A stretch of 64,000 nucleotides of DNA from an uncultured Sulfolobales archaeon (GCA_938073905.1 CALJEN010000010.1:33527-97526), one strand, 5' to 3'; shown: positions 1-7,961, counted from the stretch's first letter. The notes: a model not told the origin generated them from the sequence alone. Made by a program: numbers and translations.

Positions 1-129
1 GGGCTTCCTCACCCCGATGGGCTTACCGTAGAACCCGTGGGCGAAGAGGCACCTGGCCTTCTCTGGGTCGAAGACTACGACCTTGGAGCCGGCCAGGTAC
101 CCGAGAGCGGGGGCGCAGGACTTGAGCTC
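1..129 (-). CDS. endA: tRNA-splicing endonuclease, N-terminal fragment (cut by window edge)
   Basis: The minus strand encodes the N-terminal segment of an archaeal tRNA intron endonuclease, the enzyme that cuts bulge-helix-bulge introns. The readable stretch contains LAGSKVVVFD followed by ARCLFAHGFYGKPIGVRKP, which matches the opening of crenarchaeal EndA, where a variable strand precedes the conserved GFYGKP-G--KP element. The rest of the gene lies beyond base 1. The start is a puzzle: the frame has no ATG, GTG or TTG between an upstream in-frame TAG and the conserved block. A GTG at 131-129 overlaps the stop of the upstream gene but is in another frame; CTG at 96-94 is the only NTG in frame. 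A base error, frameshift or non-standard start is possible. Family is clear; the start is not. Confidence 0.7.
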
Positions 130-784
130 ACTTAAATGAGGAGAGGAACCAGATATAGGTCGCCACCCTCTTGGCTATATCGGCCGCGTCCTCGAGCTTG
201 TCCAGGGCCTCCTTGAGTATGGGCGCGCCGGTGAAGTCTCCCGACATCCTCAAGCACTCGAGCCCACCCTCCCTGTAGAGCTCGTCGATAGAGTCCTCTG
301 TCTTCAGGGCCTCGGAGAACGCCTCCTTGACGACCTTGTCGTTGCCCACGTTCCTGGCCATGTCTCCCAGCAAGTCCACGAGCGTTACCAGCCTCCTAGA
401 TACCTCACCGATTATCACGTAGACCCTATCCGGTATCCTGCCCCCGAGTCTGTTCACCAGGTAGAGCCTGTAAGCTGCGGCCTCGAGGTCTTCGGCTATC
501 CTCAGGGTCTCGTCTATGACCACGATGTAGAGCTCGCGCGACGAGACGTACTCGGACACCTTGATGAAGTACTCCATGAGGATCATGGTCGAGTCCTCGA
601 CGCTGTTCTTCAGCTTCCTGACCCTCTCGTACCTCTTCTCGACGAGCGCGCTCTGCGTAAGGTCGGCCTCCTTCACCATGCTGTTCAGCTCCCGGGCCTC
701 GTCGGACACGAGCCTGTAGATGGCTATGAGTTGCTCCACTATATTGGACTCTGCCAGGCTGACCTCCGCGCTCGGGTAGCTCAC
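128..784 (-). CDS. DUF47/PhoU-like phosphate transport regulator family protein
   Basis: A 218-residue, all-helical protein rich in charged heptads, with the spacing of the DUF47 family of PhoU-related proteins. These form two antiparallel helix bundles and usually accompany PiT-type phosphate transporters. Recognisable pieces are the ELNSMVKEADL---ALVEKRYERVRKLKNSVEDST segment near residues 33-67 and the C-terminal LEDAADIAKRVATYI helix. No phosphate transporter is visible within the window, so the partner may lie elsewhere. The start is GTG at 784, with a TATA box about 30-40 bases upstream; the stop overlaps the region where endA should begin, suggesting co-transcription with endA. Function is inferred from family only. 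Confidence 0.65.
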   Translation of the reverse strand: MSYPSAEVSLAESNIVEQLIAIYRLVSDEARELNSMVKEADLTQSALVEKRYERVRKLKNSVEDSTMILMEYFIKVSEYVSSRELYIVVIDETLRIAEDLEAAAYRLYLVNRLGGRIPDRVYVIIGEVSRRLVTLVDLLGDMARNVGNDKVVKEAFSEALKTEDSIDELYREGGLECLRMSGDFTGAPILKEALDKLEDAADIAKRVATYIWFLSSFK

Positions 785-813
785 TTAACTCTCCCAAGAG
801 TGTGTCCTGGAAG

Positions 814-825
814 TACTTAATAAGC
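814..825 (-). promoter_or_regulatory. TATA box of the PhoU-like gene
   Basis: The minus strand reads GCTTATTAAGTA, an archaeal TATA-type element, 30-41 bases before the GTG start at 784. Confidence 0.5.
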
Positions 826-902
826 GTGTCTCCAGCTCGCGGCACGGAAGCGGCGATGCGCGGCAGCCGAGAGCTACGGGCCGGCCGGAGCTGAACCTTC
901 AA

Positions 903-911
903 AGCTTTATT
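903..911 (+). promoter_or_regulatory. TATA box of the polyprenyl synthase gene
   Basis: AGCTTTATT lies 30-38 bases before the ATG at 941 in an otherwise GC-rich gap, giving a short or absent leader. Confidence 0.45.
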
Positions 912-940
912 GCCTCCCCCCGCCTGTAGCTGGGACGAGA

Positions 941-1948
941 ATGGAACTCTCGGAGCGAGTCGCGAGCTTCGCAAGCTCCGTCGGAGCCCTGACCTACAGG
1001 AGGATCGAGGAGCTGGTATCGGGCCGGCCGGCGGAGCTCTACGAGGCGTCCATGCATCTGGTTAGGGCGGGCGGCAAGAGGCTGAGGCCCCTCCTGGTGG
1101 TCCTCTCGTCCAGGATGTACGGGCTATCCCCGGAGGTCTCGTCATGGGCCGCGGCGGCCGTCGAGATACTCCACAACTTCACGCTCGTCCACGACGACAT
1201 AATAGACAGGGACGACTTCAGGAGGGGGGTGCCGACAGTCCACAAGGTGTGGGGCGAGGGGCTAGCGATAGTGGCAGGAGACCTGCTCTTCGCGAAGTCC
1301 TACGAGGCCCTCCTGAAGCTGCTTGACTACGGTGTGAGCCACGAGAGGGTCGCCTCGGCCATCAGGGAGCTGACCTGGGCCGCCGTGACGGTGGCCGAGG
1401 GACAGGCCATGGACATACTGTTCGTCTCCCGGGAGAGGGTCGCGGTGGAGGAGTACATAGAGATGGTCAGGAAGAAGACCGCGGGGCTCTTCAAGTCGTC
1501 GATCCTGATAGGCTCGATCATCGCCGGGGCCCCCGAGGAGGACCTGGTAAAGCTCTCCGAGTTCGCCACGGACGTGGGCATAGCGTTCCAGATAAGGGAC
1601 GACGAGCTGGGGCTCGTGGCGGACGAGAAGGTCTTGGGCAAGCCCAAGTACAGCGACCTCAGGGAGGGCAAGAAGACCCTGCTCGTGCTCTACGCCCTCG
1701 AGAGGGCGGACGAGAGGCAGAGGAGGAAGATACTGAGCTCCCTCGGCAGACCGGGAGCCACGCGGGAGGAGCTCGAGGAGGTGGCCAAGACTATAGCCGA
1801 GCTAGGGGCTCTCGAGTACAGCAACAAGCTGGCCGAGGAGTTCGTGAGGAGGGGCATAGAGGCTCTCTACTCCACCAACCCCAGAGACCCGGACTCCAGG
1901 GAGATGCTGAAGGAGCTGGCCTACTACGTGACCAGGAGACTCTACTAG
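941..1948 (+). CDS. Geranylgeranyl/farnesylgeranyl diphosphate synthase (trans-prenyltransferase)
   Basis: This 335-residue enzyme condenses isopentenyl diphosphate with allylic diphosphates to make the C20-C25 chains of archaeal ether lipids. It carries all short-chain trans-prenyltransferase motifs: GGKRLRP (residues 44-50) for pyrophosphate binding, the first aspartate-rich motif DDIIDRDD (85-92), GQAMD, KKTAGLF, and the second aspartate-rich motif in FQIRDDELG. Phe80 and Thr81 sit five and four residues before the first motif, positions that set product length in this family; a C20 or C25 product cannot be decided by eye. It is followed after 13 bases by a hypothetical gene and gltX on the same strand, so these three may form one transcript. 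Confidence 0.9.
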   Translation: MELSERVASFASSVGALTYRRIEELVSGRPAELYEASMHLVRAGGKRLRPLLVVLSSRMYGLSPEVSSWAAAAVEILHNFTLVHDDIIDRDDFRRGVPTVHKVWGEGLAIVAGDLLFAKSYEALLKLLDYGVSHERVASAIRELTWAAVTVAEGQAMDILFVSRERVAVEEYIEMVRKKTAGLFKSSILIGSIIAGAPEEDLVKLSEFATDVGIAFQIRDDELGLVADEKVLGKPKYSDLREGKKTLLVLYALERADERQRRKILSSLGRPGATREELEEVAKTIAELGALEYSNKLAEEFVRRGIEALYSTNPRDPDSREMLKELAYYVTRRLY

Positions 1949-1961
1949 CGGTGCGCCCTTC

Positions 1962-2417
1962 TTGTCGCGAAGGCTCGGAGAAGCCACGGCCAAGGTTCTG
2001 AGAGACCTCGAGGAGATAGTGAAGTACTACAGGCCCACGGAGTGCTACCGGGGAGGGGCTAGGGTGGAGTGCTACGAGCTGGCCCTGGGACTGATCGAGA
2101 GGGGGTACGCCGAGGACGACGTCACCGTCTGCAACAGGAGGAAGGACGTCTGCCTGAGCCTGGCTAGAGGCTCTAGGGTCGCCGTGGTGGAGGTCTCGGC
2201 CACCGAGGTGTACCCCCAGGTGGACTCCGGAGACCGCGTGGGGGTCGCCGACCTCCTGGCCTACGGGATCACTAGCAAGGGCGAGCTCAGGAGCGTGAGG
2301 TCGGAGGTGGAGGGGTACGTCCTGCTGATACACGAGGACCCCGCGTCCAGGCCCCTAAAGTGCTACATAGTGATAGCCAGAGAGGGTGTGGTGGTGGGTG
2401 GAGGTCGAGAGGCTTAG
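1962..2417 (+). CDS. Conserved-looking hypothetical protein between prenyl synthase and gltX
   Basis: A 151-residue alpha/beta protein starting at TTG. I do not recognise a family. It has an N-terminal helix, two cysteine-containing segments (TECYRGGARVECYELALGL and VTVCNRRKDVC) and a strand-rich second half, SRVAVVEVSATEV and VEGYVLLIHED. There are no membrane segments. Coding bias matches the neighbours. Its 3' end overlaps the start of gltX by about 20 bases, so translational coupling with the tRNA synthetase is likely. Cysteine pairs could form disulfides or bind metal, but this is speculation. Confidence 0.6.
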   Translation: MSRRLGEATAKVLRDLEEIVKYYRPTECYRGGARVECYELALGLIERGYAEDDVTVCNRRKDVCLSLARGSRVAVVEVSATEVYPQVDSGDRVGVADLLAYGITSKGELRSVRSEVEGYVLLIHEDPASRPLKCYIVIAREGVVVGGGREA

Positions 2418-4167
2418 AGAGGTAGCTCTGAAGCACGCGCTGAAGAACTCCATAGACCACGGAGGGAGAGCCCTCGAGAGTGCCGTGCTCAGCAAGGTCT
2501 TCGGGGAGCTGCCGGAGCTGAGGAAGCACGCCAGGCAGGTGATCGAGGTGGTGAGGGAGGTGGTGGGGTTCGTTAACTCGCTCACGCTGGAGGAGCAGAC
2601 GAGGCTCGCGAGGGAGAGGTACCCGGAGCTCCTCGAGGGGGTCGAGGAGGCCAGACCGGTGGAGAGGGCTCTGCCGCCCCTGCCCAACGTAGAGAAGTAC
2701 AGAGTCGTCAGGACCAGGTTCGCGCCGAACCCCGACTTCTACATACACCTGGGAAACGCGAGGCCGGCCCTGCTCAGCTACGAGTACGCCAGGGAGTACA
2801 GGGGGGTCTTCATCCTCAGGTTCGAGGACACCGATCCCAGGATCAAGAGGCCTCTGCCGGAGGCCTACGGTGCAATCAAGGAAGACCTGAAGTGGCTCGG
2901 GATCTCCTGGGACGAGGAGTACGTCCAGTCGGCGAGAATGGAGCTCTACTACGGGGTCGCCAGGGAGCTCATCGCCAGGGGCGGAGCGTACGTAGACCTC
3001 TGCGGACGCGAGGAGTTCAGGAAGCTCAAGCTCGAGAGGAGGGGGTGCCCCCACAGAGACCAGAGACCCGAGGAGTCCCTCGAGCTCTTCGACAAGATGC
3101 TCTCCGGCCACTTCGGGGAGGGGGAGGCGGTCGTCAGGGTCAAGACGGACCTCGCCCTCAGCGACCCGTCTCTCATAGACTGGGTAGCTTTCAGGGTGGT
3201 GGACACCTCGAAGCACCCACACCCGCTGACCGGCGACAGGTACGTCGTGTGGCCCACCTACAACTTCGCGGCGGGGGTAGACGACAGGCTCATGGGGGTC
3301 ACCCACATACTGAGGGGGAGGGAGCACGCGCTGAACACTCTGAAGCAGCTCTACGTCTACAGAGCCCTCGGGTGGGAGTACCCAGAGGTGATCAACCTGG
3401 GGAGGCTGAGGCTGGAGGGGATGATCCTCAGCAAGAGCAAGATAAAGGAGGTCCTCAGGAGGAGCAGGAGGGCCGGGACCGACGACCCCAGGTTCGGCAC
3501 GCTGAGGTCTCTGAGAAGGAGGGGGATACTCCCGGAGGTGGTGAGGGAGATAGTGTTGGAGGTCGGGGTCAAGGGGACCGACGCGACGATCAGCTGGGAG
3601 AACGTAGCGTCGCTGAACAGGAGGAGGGTGGACCCGGTGGCCCCCAGGATCATGGCCGTGTTCGACCCGGTGAGGGTGGTGATACGGGGAGTGCCCAGAG
3701 ACCCCTCCCTGAGGACCCTGAGGCTCGACTACCACCCGACCAACGCGTCTCTGGGCTCGAGGACAATCGACCTCGGCCGGGAGGAGGCTGTCGAACTGTT
3801 CGTGAGCAGGGAGGACCTCCACCTGCTGAAGGAGAGAGGGGCACTGAGGCTGATGGAGTTCTGCAACATCTCGCTCGAGAGCGAGAGCGGCGACCGTGTT
3901 GAGACCAGGTTCACCGGAACCGAGCTGGAGATAGCGAGGAAGGCCGGGCTGAAGCTGGTCCAGTGGGTCCCGGTCAGAGACCACGTCAGGCTGGACGTCC
4001 TGAAGCCCGAGGGGCTCGGGCTGAGGACTCTCCGCGGGCTAGCCGAGGCCTCTCTAGTGGGGTTCGGACCCGGGACCCTCGTCCAGCTCGTGCGCGTGGG
4101 CTTCGTCAAGCTGGAGGACGTTTACGCGAAGGAGAGGAAGGTGAAGGCCGTCTACGCGCACGACTAG
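2398..4167 (+). CDS. gltX: Glutamyl-tRNA synthetase, archaeal type
   Basis: Attaches glutamate to tRNA(Glu); archaeal enzymes are usually non-discriminating and also charge tRNA(Gln), which an amidotransferase then converts. The protein has the archaeal N-terminal extension of about 100 residues, the class I HIGH region RFAPNPDFYIHLGNAR, the substrate segment FEDTDPR, and a KMSKS-type loop ILSKSKI, followed by a beta-barrel anticodon domain typical of archaeal/eukaryotic GluRS rather than bacterial GltX. The reading frame opens at 2386 with three tryptophan codons; GTG at 2398 (V-E-V-E-R-L) gives a more credible start. It overlaps the preceding gene, consistent with operon expression. Confidence 0.93.
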   Translation: MEVERLREVALKHALKNSIDHGGRALESAVLSKVFGELPELRKHARQVIEVVREVVGFVNSLTLEEQTRLARERYPELLEGVEEARPVERALPPLPNVEKYRVVRTRFAPNPDFYIHLGNARPALLSYEYAREYRGVFILRFEDTDPRIKRPLPEAYGAIKEDLKWLGISWDEEYVQSARMELYYGVARELIARGGAYVDLCGREEFRKLKLERRGCPHRDQRPEESLELFDKMLSGHFGEGEAVVRVKTDLALSDPSLIDWVAFRVVDTSKHPHPLTGDRYVVWPTYNFAAGVDDRLMGVTHILRGREHALNTLKQLYVYRALGWEYPEVINLGRLRLEGMILSKSKIKEVLRRSRRAGTDDPRFGTLRSLRRRGILPEVVREIVLEVGVKGTDATISWENVASLNRRRVDPVAPRIMAVFDPVRVVIRGVPRDPSLRTLRLDYHPTNASLGSRTIDLGREEAVELFVSREDLHLLKERGALRLMEFCNISLESESGDRVETRFTGTELEIARKAGLKLVQWVPVRDHVRLDVLKPEGLGLRTLRGLAEASLVGFGPGTLVQLVRVGFVKLEDVYAKERKVKAVYAHD

Positions 4168-4226
4168 GCCCTCCCTCGGTTCGGCGGCCGACCGATGCCG
4201 ATCGCTGTCCGGGACTTTCGCGACCC

Positions 4227-4236
4227 CCTTTTAAGG
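4227..4236 (+). promoter_or_regulatory. TATA box of the small gene at 4258
   Basis: CCTTTTAAGG, 22-31 bases before ATG 4258, indicating a leaderless transcript that starts at or just before the ATG. Confidence 0.6.
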
Positions 4237-4257
4237 CGGCCCAGAGTATGGGATGCC

Positions 4258-4548
4258 ATGATCTGCGAGAGCCTGTGGCTCCTCACGAGGAGGCCCGCCG
4301 AGGTCAGGGCCGACGACCTCATAAGGGCGGCGCTCGTAGCCTGCGGCCCGAACAGGGTCAGGGTAGTGGAGGAGTTCTCCGGGAACTCTACGAGGGTCTT
4401 CGTGGAGGTGGTCTCGGGCGAGGCGTGCTCCCAGTACCTCTCTCCCCTCCTCAGGTACATCCTCGGTGAGGACGCGAGGATAGTCTCGTCCGAGTGCGGA
4501 GACGTCCCTTTAGGATACGCCTCGGTCGCACCAGCAGCCCCGAGGTGA
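4258..4548 (+). CDS. Small hypothetical protein upstream of a HerA-like ATPase
   Basis: About 96 residues beginning M-I-C-E-S-L-W. An ATG at 4195 is also in frame, but it lies upstream of the TATA element at 4227-4236, so ATG 4258 is preferred. The sequence is mixed alpha/beta with three cysteines and no recognisable motif; VRVVEEFSGNSTRVFVEVVSG suggests a beta hairpin. Its last 55 bases overlap the next gene in another frame, indicating a coupled pair. A role with the downstream ATPase is inferred only from this overlap. Confidence 0.5.
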   Translation: MICESLWLLTRRPAEVRADDLIRAALVACGPNRVRVVEEFSGNSTRVFVEVVSGEACSQYLSPLLRYILGEDARIVSSECGDVPLGYASVAPAAPR

Positions 4549-5558
4549 TATACTCCACCCGCGGTGGCCTGGAGGAGCAAGCGGAGGGGATCCTGCTGGG
4601 GAGGGTGAGCTCCCCCCTCAGGGTCCCGGTCCGCGTGAAGCCCAGCGACTTCCTCAGGCACTGCCTGATCGTCGGGACTACGGGGTCGGGGAAGACCAGC
4701 CTGGCCATGAGGATCGCCAGCGAGCTCAAGCGCTACGGTGCTGCGGTCGTCCTGGACTGGTACGGGGAGTACCAGTCCGTCGGCGACAGGATCCTCCGCG
4801 TGGGGGCCGGAGACCCCGTGGCGATACCCATAGAGGACCCCCTGGACGCCGTGTTCCTGCTGGAGGAGGTCCTCGAGCTCAGTCCTCCCCAGTCCTACCT
4901 GCTGGCCAAGCTGCTGAAGAAGCCGAGAGACCTCGAGCGGATAGTAGACCTCCTGGAGGCGTACGAGCCCGAGGCCAGGTGGGAGGTGGAGACGAAGGCC
5001 TCGCTCGCGAGGAAGGTGTCGCTGCTCCTGAGGTACGGCAGAGCCTTCAGGGTCGTCCAGCCCAGCGAGGTGGGGAGGGTGGAGGAGTTCTCGAGAGGGA
5101 GGCTGACTGTGTTCGACCTCAGCAGCCTGAGGACTCTCGAGCTCAGGAGGCTCGTGGCCCTCGGGGTTCTGAACGCTGTCAGGTACCTGAAGGAGCGGAG
5201 GGAGCTCGAGGAAGACGTCTTCGTGGTGGTCGAGGAGGCCCACAACGTGATGGCCAGGGGCAGGTTCCTCCAGAAGTACCTGGCGGAGGTGAGGAAGCTC
5301 GGGATAGGTCTGCTGGTGGTGACCCAGTCCCCGGCGGGGCTCGACTACGAGGTCATGAACAACACGAACGTCAAGATAGTGAAGGCCCTGAAGTCCGCGG
5401 AGGACATGGCCGCGGTCTCCAGGTCTATGAACCTCGACCCCAGGGTGGCCTCGATGATAGGCAAGCTGGGCTTCGACGAGGCCGTGGTGGAGGCTCCCTC
5501 GCTCACCGAGCCGGTCGTCGTCGAGCTCGACTGGGACCCCCGCGGCTCGGAGCGCTAG
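4494..5558 (+). CDS. HerA/DUF87-family P-loop ATPase
   Basis: A 354-residue ATPase of the FtsK-HerA superfamily. Walker A is GTTGSGKTS (residues 61-69), Walker B is VFVVVEEAHN (242-251), and the following VVTQSPAGLDYEVMNNTN matches the HerA sensor region with its polar TQ pair. The N-terminal 50 residues are a shortened barrel-like module. HerA proper is about 500 residues and is paired with the nuclease NurA; neither the length nor the neighbour fits, so this is a shorter HerA-like protein that may pump DNA or remodel another polymer. The GTG start overlaps the preceding small gene. Ring assembly is expected from the family, not shown here. Confidence 0.75.
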   Translation: MRRRPFRIRLGRTSSPEVIYSTRGGLEEQAEGILLGRVSSPLRVPVRVKPSDFLRHCLIVGTTGSGKTSLAMRIASELKRYGAAVVLDWYGEYQSVGDRILRVGAGDPVAIPIEDPLDAVFLLEEVLELSPPQSYLLAKLLKKPRDLERIVDLLEAYEPEARWEVETKASLARKVSLLLRYGRAFRVVQPSEVGRVEEFSRGRLTVFDLSSLRTLELRRLVALGVLNAVRYLKERRELEEDVFVVVEEAHNVMARGRFLQKYLAEVRKLGIGLLVVTQSPAGLDYEVMNNTNVKIVKALKSAEDMAAVSRSMNLDPRVASMIGKLGFDEAVVEAPSLTEPVVVELDWDPRGSER

Positions 5559-5612
5559 CGCTCCGGTGGTCTCCGCTCCCGGATGCCGTCTCGCGGCAGG
5601 CGCGGAGGAGGG

Positions 5613-6326
5613 CTAGGTCTCGAGCAGCTTCCTCTTCGCCTTCTCGTACTCCTCCCTAGTTATCGCACCGGAGTCGAGCAGCTTCCTGAGCCTCTCCAGC
5701 TGCTCCACGAGAGTCTCGGCGGCCGGCTGCTGAGCCGGGGGAGAGGTCCTCTCGGCGATCCGCTCTACCGAGACCGCTATCCTCTGCTGCTGAAACACCT
5801 CCCTCCACTCGGCTAGCCTGCCCACTAGGACGCTCTTCACAGTCAGGGGGTCGCGCACGTCCCAGAAGTTGTTCCCCCTTCCCTTGAGGAGAGCGGGTCT
5901 AGCCCCTCCTCCACCGATCAGCACACCCTTCCCCACGGCCACCCCGGTGGCTACGTGTCTCACCTCGAGCCCCGCCGCAGTCACGAACGACACCGAGCCG
6001 CAGTTGAAGGCTCGCGCGAGGATGCCCTGCGACACGTGGACGTCCCTGATCTGGTCGAACGTCAGCTCCCTGGCGTAGTTACCGAAGACCCAGGACTTCA
6101 CTATTCGGACAGACCTATCGGTTATGTAGTAGGTGTAAGCCCTCTTGTTGAAGTAGTATAGTGTGAAGAACGCCAGGGAGAGGAGCAGCCAGAGCGCGAG
6201 GAGGACGGGTGCGAACACGAAGAGGGGAGTGAGGAGCGCGGTGACCGCGGTGAAGACTATGGCGAACTTAACGACGGTCTTCTTCAGGAAGGGCTTGCCA
6301 AACCACAGAACAGCCGCCGCTCCCAC
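5613..6326 (-). CDS. Membrane protein with bacterial-type PH (DUF304) domain and C-terminal SHOCT motif
   Basis: A 237-residue protein with two adjacent hydrophobic segments (about residues 18-55) joined by FAPVLLALWLLLS, then a bPH2/YdbS-like domain beginning with the diagnostic YYITDRSVRIVKSWVFGN and ELTFDQIRDVHVSQG. The last 35 residues, LVEQLERLRKLLDSGAITREEYEKAKRKLL, form a SHOCT element, a short oligomerisation helix pair. An alanine/proline linker separates the two. Such proteins sit on the inner membrane face; their ligands are unknown. The start GTG lies about 33 bases after a strong TATA box. Confidence 0.8.
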   Translation of the reverse strand: MGAAAVLWFGKPFLKKTVVKFAIVFTAVTALLTPLFVFAPVLLALWLLLSLAFFTLYYFNKRAYTYYITDRSVRIVKSWVFGNYARELTFDQIRDVHVSQGILARAFNCGSVSFVTAAGLEVRHVATGVAVGKGVLIGGGGARPALLKGRGNNFWDVRDPLTVKSVLVGRLAEWREVFQQQRIAVSVERIAERTSPPAQQPAAETLVEQLERLRKLLDSGAITREEYEKAKRKLLET

Positions 6327-6358
6327 GAACTCCTACCGTCATGGCGTGGACTACGGAG

Positions 6359-6368
6359 CTTTTATACT
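6359..6368 (-). promoter_or_regulatory. TATA box of the PH/SHOCT gene
   Basis: Minus strand reads GAGTATAAAAGC across this position, a near-consensus box 33-42 bases before GTG 6326. Confidence 0.65.
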
Positions 6369-6389
6369 CCACGCCTCGGCCTTCGCATT

Positions 6390-6423
6390 CTCCGAACCCC
6401 GGTGATAGCCGGGGAGTGCGGAG
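6390..6423. other. Strong intergenic hairpin downstream of mtaB
   Basis: CTCCG (6390-6394) pairs with CGGAG (6419-6423), and inside it CCCCGG (6397-6402) pairs with CCGGGG (6409-6414) around a six-base loop TGATAG. It lies 20 bases past the mtaB stop and before the divergent promoter of the PH gene. It could stabilise or end the mtaB mRNA; no T-run follows. Confidence 0.55.
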
Positions 6424-6442
6424 CGGTGCGCACTACGCCGGG

Positions 6443-7732
6443 CTAAGACCGAGGGTAGAAGATGCGTCCGCGCAGGTCGTAGAAGGTCGCGGCAGTGACG
6501 AGCACGGTCTGCCTCGTCCCGAGGAGCCCTCCCGAATCCTCGCCGAGGAGCACCACGGGCTTGTAGTTCGCAGTCCTCCCCACAACGCTCCCCCGGAAGC
6601 TCCTCTGGGTCACGACGACCTGAGCTAGGGAGCCCAGGTACTCCCGGTTTACGCTAGCCCCGACCTCCTCTACCACCCTGCTGAGGTGGGTGGACCTCAG
6701 CTTCTTGACGCCCTCGGGCACCTGGGGCATCCCCGCGGACTCCGTGCGGGGCCTCACGGTGTACTGGGCTACGTGGACCTTGTCGAACTGCAGCTCGACC
6801 ACGGCCTCGACTGTCCTCCGGAACGCCTCCTCGTCCTCCCCGGGGTGCCCCACTATCACGTCGGTGGCTATGGAGATCCCCGCGACCTTCCTCCTGAGCT
6901 CCCTGACGAGCCCCCGGTACTCGTCGTAGGTGTACCTCCTCTTCATCACCTTCAGGACTCCGTCGTCGGCCGACTGGAGCGGCACGTGGAGGTACTTGTA
7001 GACCCGCGGGTCTCTGAGGACGTCGACGAGCCCGTCCAGCACTCCGGCGAGCGTGTCGGGGTTCGTCATCCCGATCCTGACCATGTAGTCCCCCGGAACG
7101 CGGTCTAGCACCTCCCTCACCAGGTCCGGGAGGCGCACGCTCCCCAGGTCGAGACCGTAGGAGCACGAGTCCTGGGCCGTTAGCTCGATCTCGACAGCTC
7201 CCCGCTTCACGGCCTCCTCGACCGCCCCGACCACCGCGCGCGGACTGTACGACCGCAGCCTCCTCCTCGCCAGCTTGGTGATGCAGAAGGAGCAGTCGCC
7301 GGCGCACCCCTCGGCTATCGGGATGGCCGCGACGGCCCCCTCCACGCACGGCTTGAGGTAGGAAGTGTCCCTCTCACCGAGGAGGAGATCCCTCCCGCTC
7401 TCGATGGCCTCGACGAGCCTCGTGATGTTCTGGGGGGAGACGAGCGCGGCCTCCGGCAGAAGCCTCTTGACGGTGTACGGCTGGGCGGCGGCCATGCAGC
7501 CCGCCACGACCACCCTCTTAGAGCCCCCGAGAGTCCTGCGCACCTCGGAGAGCCTCTTGAGCACCCTCTGCTCGGTGTCCAGCCTCACGGTGCAGGTGTT
7601 CACGACCACCACGTCGGCCTCCTCGAGCCGTTCCACGACTCTGTAGCCCCTCTCGGCTACTAGGGACTTCATCAGAGCCGTGTCGGCCCTGTTCAGTGCG
7701 CACCCGTAGGTCTCGAAGTATACGGACGCCAC
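6443..7732 (-). CDS. tRNA N6-threonylcarbamoyladenosine (t6A37) methylthiotransferase, MtaB/CDKAL1 type
   Basis: A 429-residue radical-SAM enzyme that converts t6A to ms2t6A at position 37 of ANN-decoding tRNAs. The N-terminal MTTase domain holds cluster cysteines C11, C47 and C79 (YGCALN, NTCTV, AGCMA). The radical-SAM cluster motif is GCAGDCSFC (C143, C147, C150). A C-terminal TRAM-like segment binds tRNA. The group is the archaeal/eukaryotic e-MtaB (CDKAL1) branch by overall pattern. It starts at GTG 7732; its TATA box and probable transcription start lie inside a dispersed repeat element just upstream. Confidence 0.88.
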   Translation of the reverse strand: MASVYFETYGCALNRADTALMKSLVAERGYRVVERLEEADVVVVNTCTVRLDTEQRVLKRLSEVRRTLGGSKRVVVAGCMAAAQPYTVKRLLPEAALVSPQNITRLVEAIESGRDLLLGERDTSYLKPCVEGAVAAIPIAEGCAGDCSFCITKLARRRLRSYSPRAVVGAVEEAVKRGAVEIELTAQDSCSYGLDLGSVRLPDLVREVLDRVPGDYMVRIGMTNPDTLAGVLDGLVDVLRDPRVYKYLHVPLQSADDGVLKVMKRRYTYDEYRGLVRELRRKVAGISIATDVIVGHPGEDEEAFRRTVEAVVELQFDKVHVAQYTVRPRTESAGMPQVPEGVKKLRSTHLSRVVEEVGASVNREYLGSLAQVVVTQRSFRGSVVGRTANYKPVVLLGEDSGGLLGTRQTVLVTAATFYDLRGRIFYPRS

Positions 7733-7737
7733 CGGCT

Positions 7738-7800
7738 ACCGTTGTCGCATAGCTACTGCTTGTTTTATAGCCACGCGTTCCGCCTCGGCCTCAGAGGCTT
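7738..7800 (-). repeat. Diverged copy of the 79-bp dispersed element, upstream of mtaB
   Basis: On the minus strand this region matches the exact repeat pair at 45746 and 47856: the conserved ends CCTCTGA---CGAGGCGGAACGCG and GCGACAACGGT are kept while the loop differs. The arms CGCATAGCTA (7746-7755) and TAGCCACGCG (7768-7777) form a ten-pair stem as minus-strand RNA with two G-U pairs. The loop contains TATAAAA, which sits at the right place to be the mtaB TATA box. Similarity fades beyond about 7800. Confidence 0.75.
7761..7770 (-). promoter_or_regulatory. mtaB TATA box inside repeat copy
   Basis: Minus strand CTATAAAACA, about 30-38 bases before GTG 7732. The identical repeats at 45746 and 47856 carry CTACAAAACG at the same position. 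Confidence 0.6.
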
Positions 7801-7830
7801 TCGGAGACAGCGGTGAAGCCGGTGGGGAGC

Positions 7831-7840
7831 GTATAAATAG
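7831..7840 (+). promoter_or_regulatory. Orphan strong TATA box followed by two hairpins
   Basis: GTATAAATAG is one of the best TATA boxes in the window but the next gene has its own box at 7962. A transcript starting near 7857 would contain CAGAG/CTCTG (about 7857-7872) and a longer stem CACC---GCGTCC / GGACGC---GGTG (about 7890-7940). This may be an unannotated small RNA or a second, structured leader for the downstream gene. Confidence 0.4.
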
Positions 7841-7961
7841 GAACTGTCACTGTACCAGAGGCGCTGCTCTGTCGGCATATCGCTTTCGAGCACCAGCGTC
7901 CTTCGCTGATCCTAGGCTGGACGCGGCTTCGGTGCCGGTTCGAGAGAGCCAATGGGATGGG

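Noticed and set aside
1791..2333. Minus-strand frame of 180 residues
   Set aside because: Antisense to the prenyl synthase end and the following gene.
2287..3984. Open frame of 565 residues on the minus strand
   Set aside because: It is antisense to gltX; GC-rich third positions keep the opposite frame open. The translation is Pro/Arg/Leu-rich with no motif.
4164..5243. Minus-strand frame of 359 residues
   Set aside because: Antisense shadow of the HerA-like gene and its small upstream partner, of low-complexity composition.
7935..7952. T-loop-like GGTTCGAGA
   Set aside because: No matching acceptor, D or anticodon stems around it. The GGTTCGAGG at 42625 fails for the same reason.
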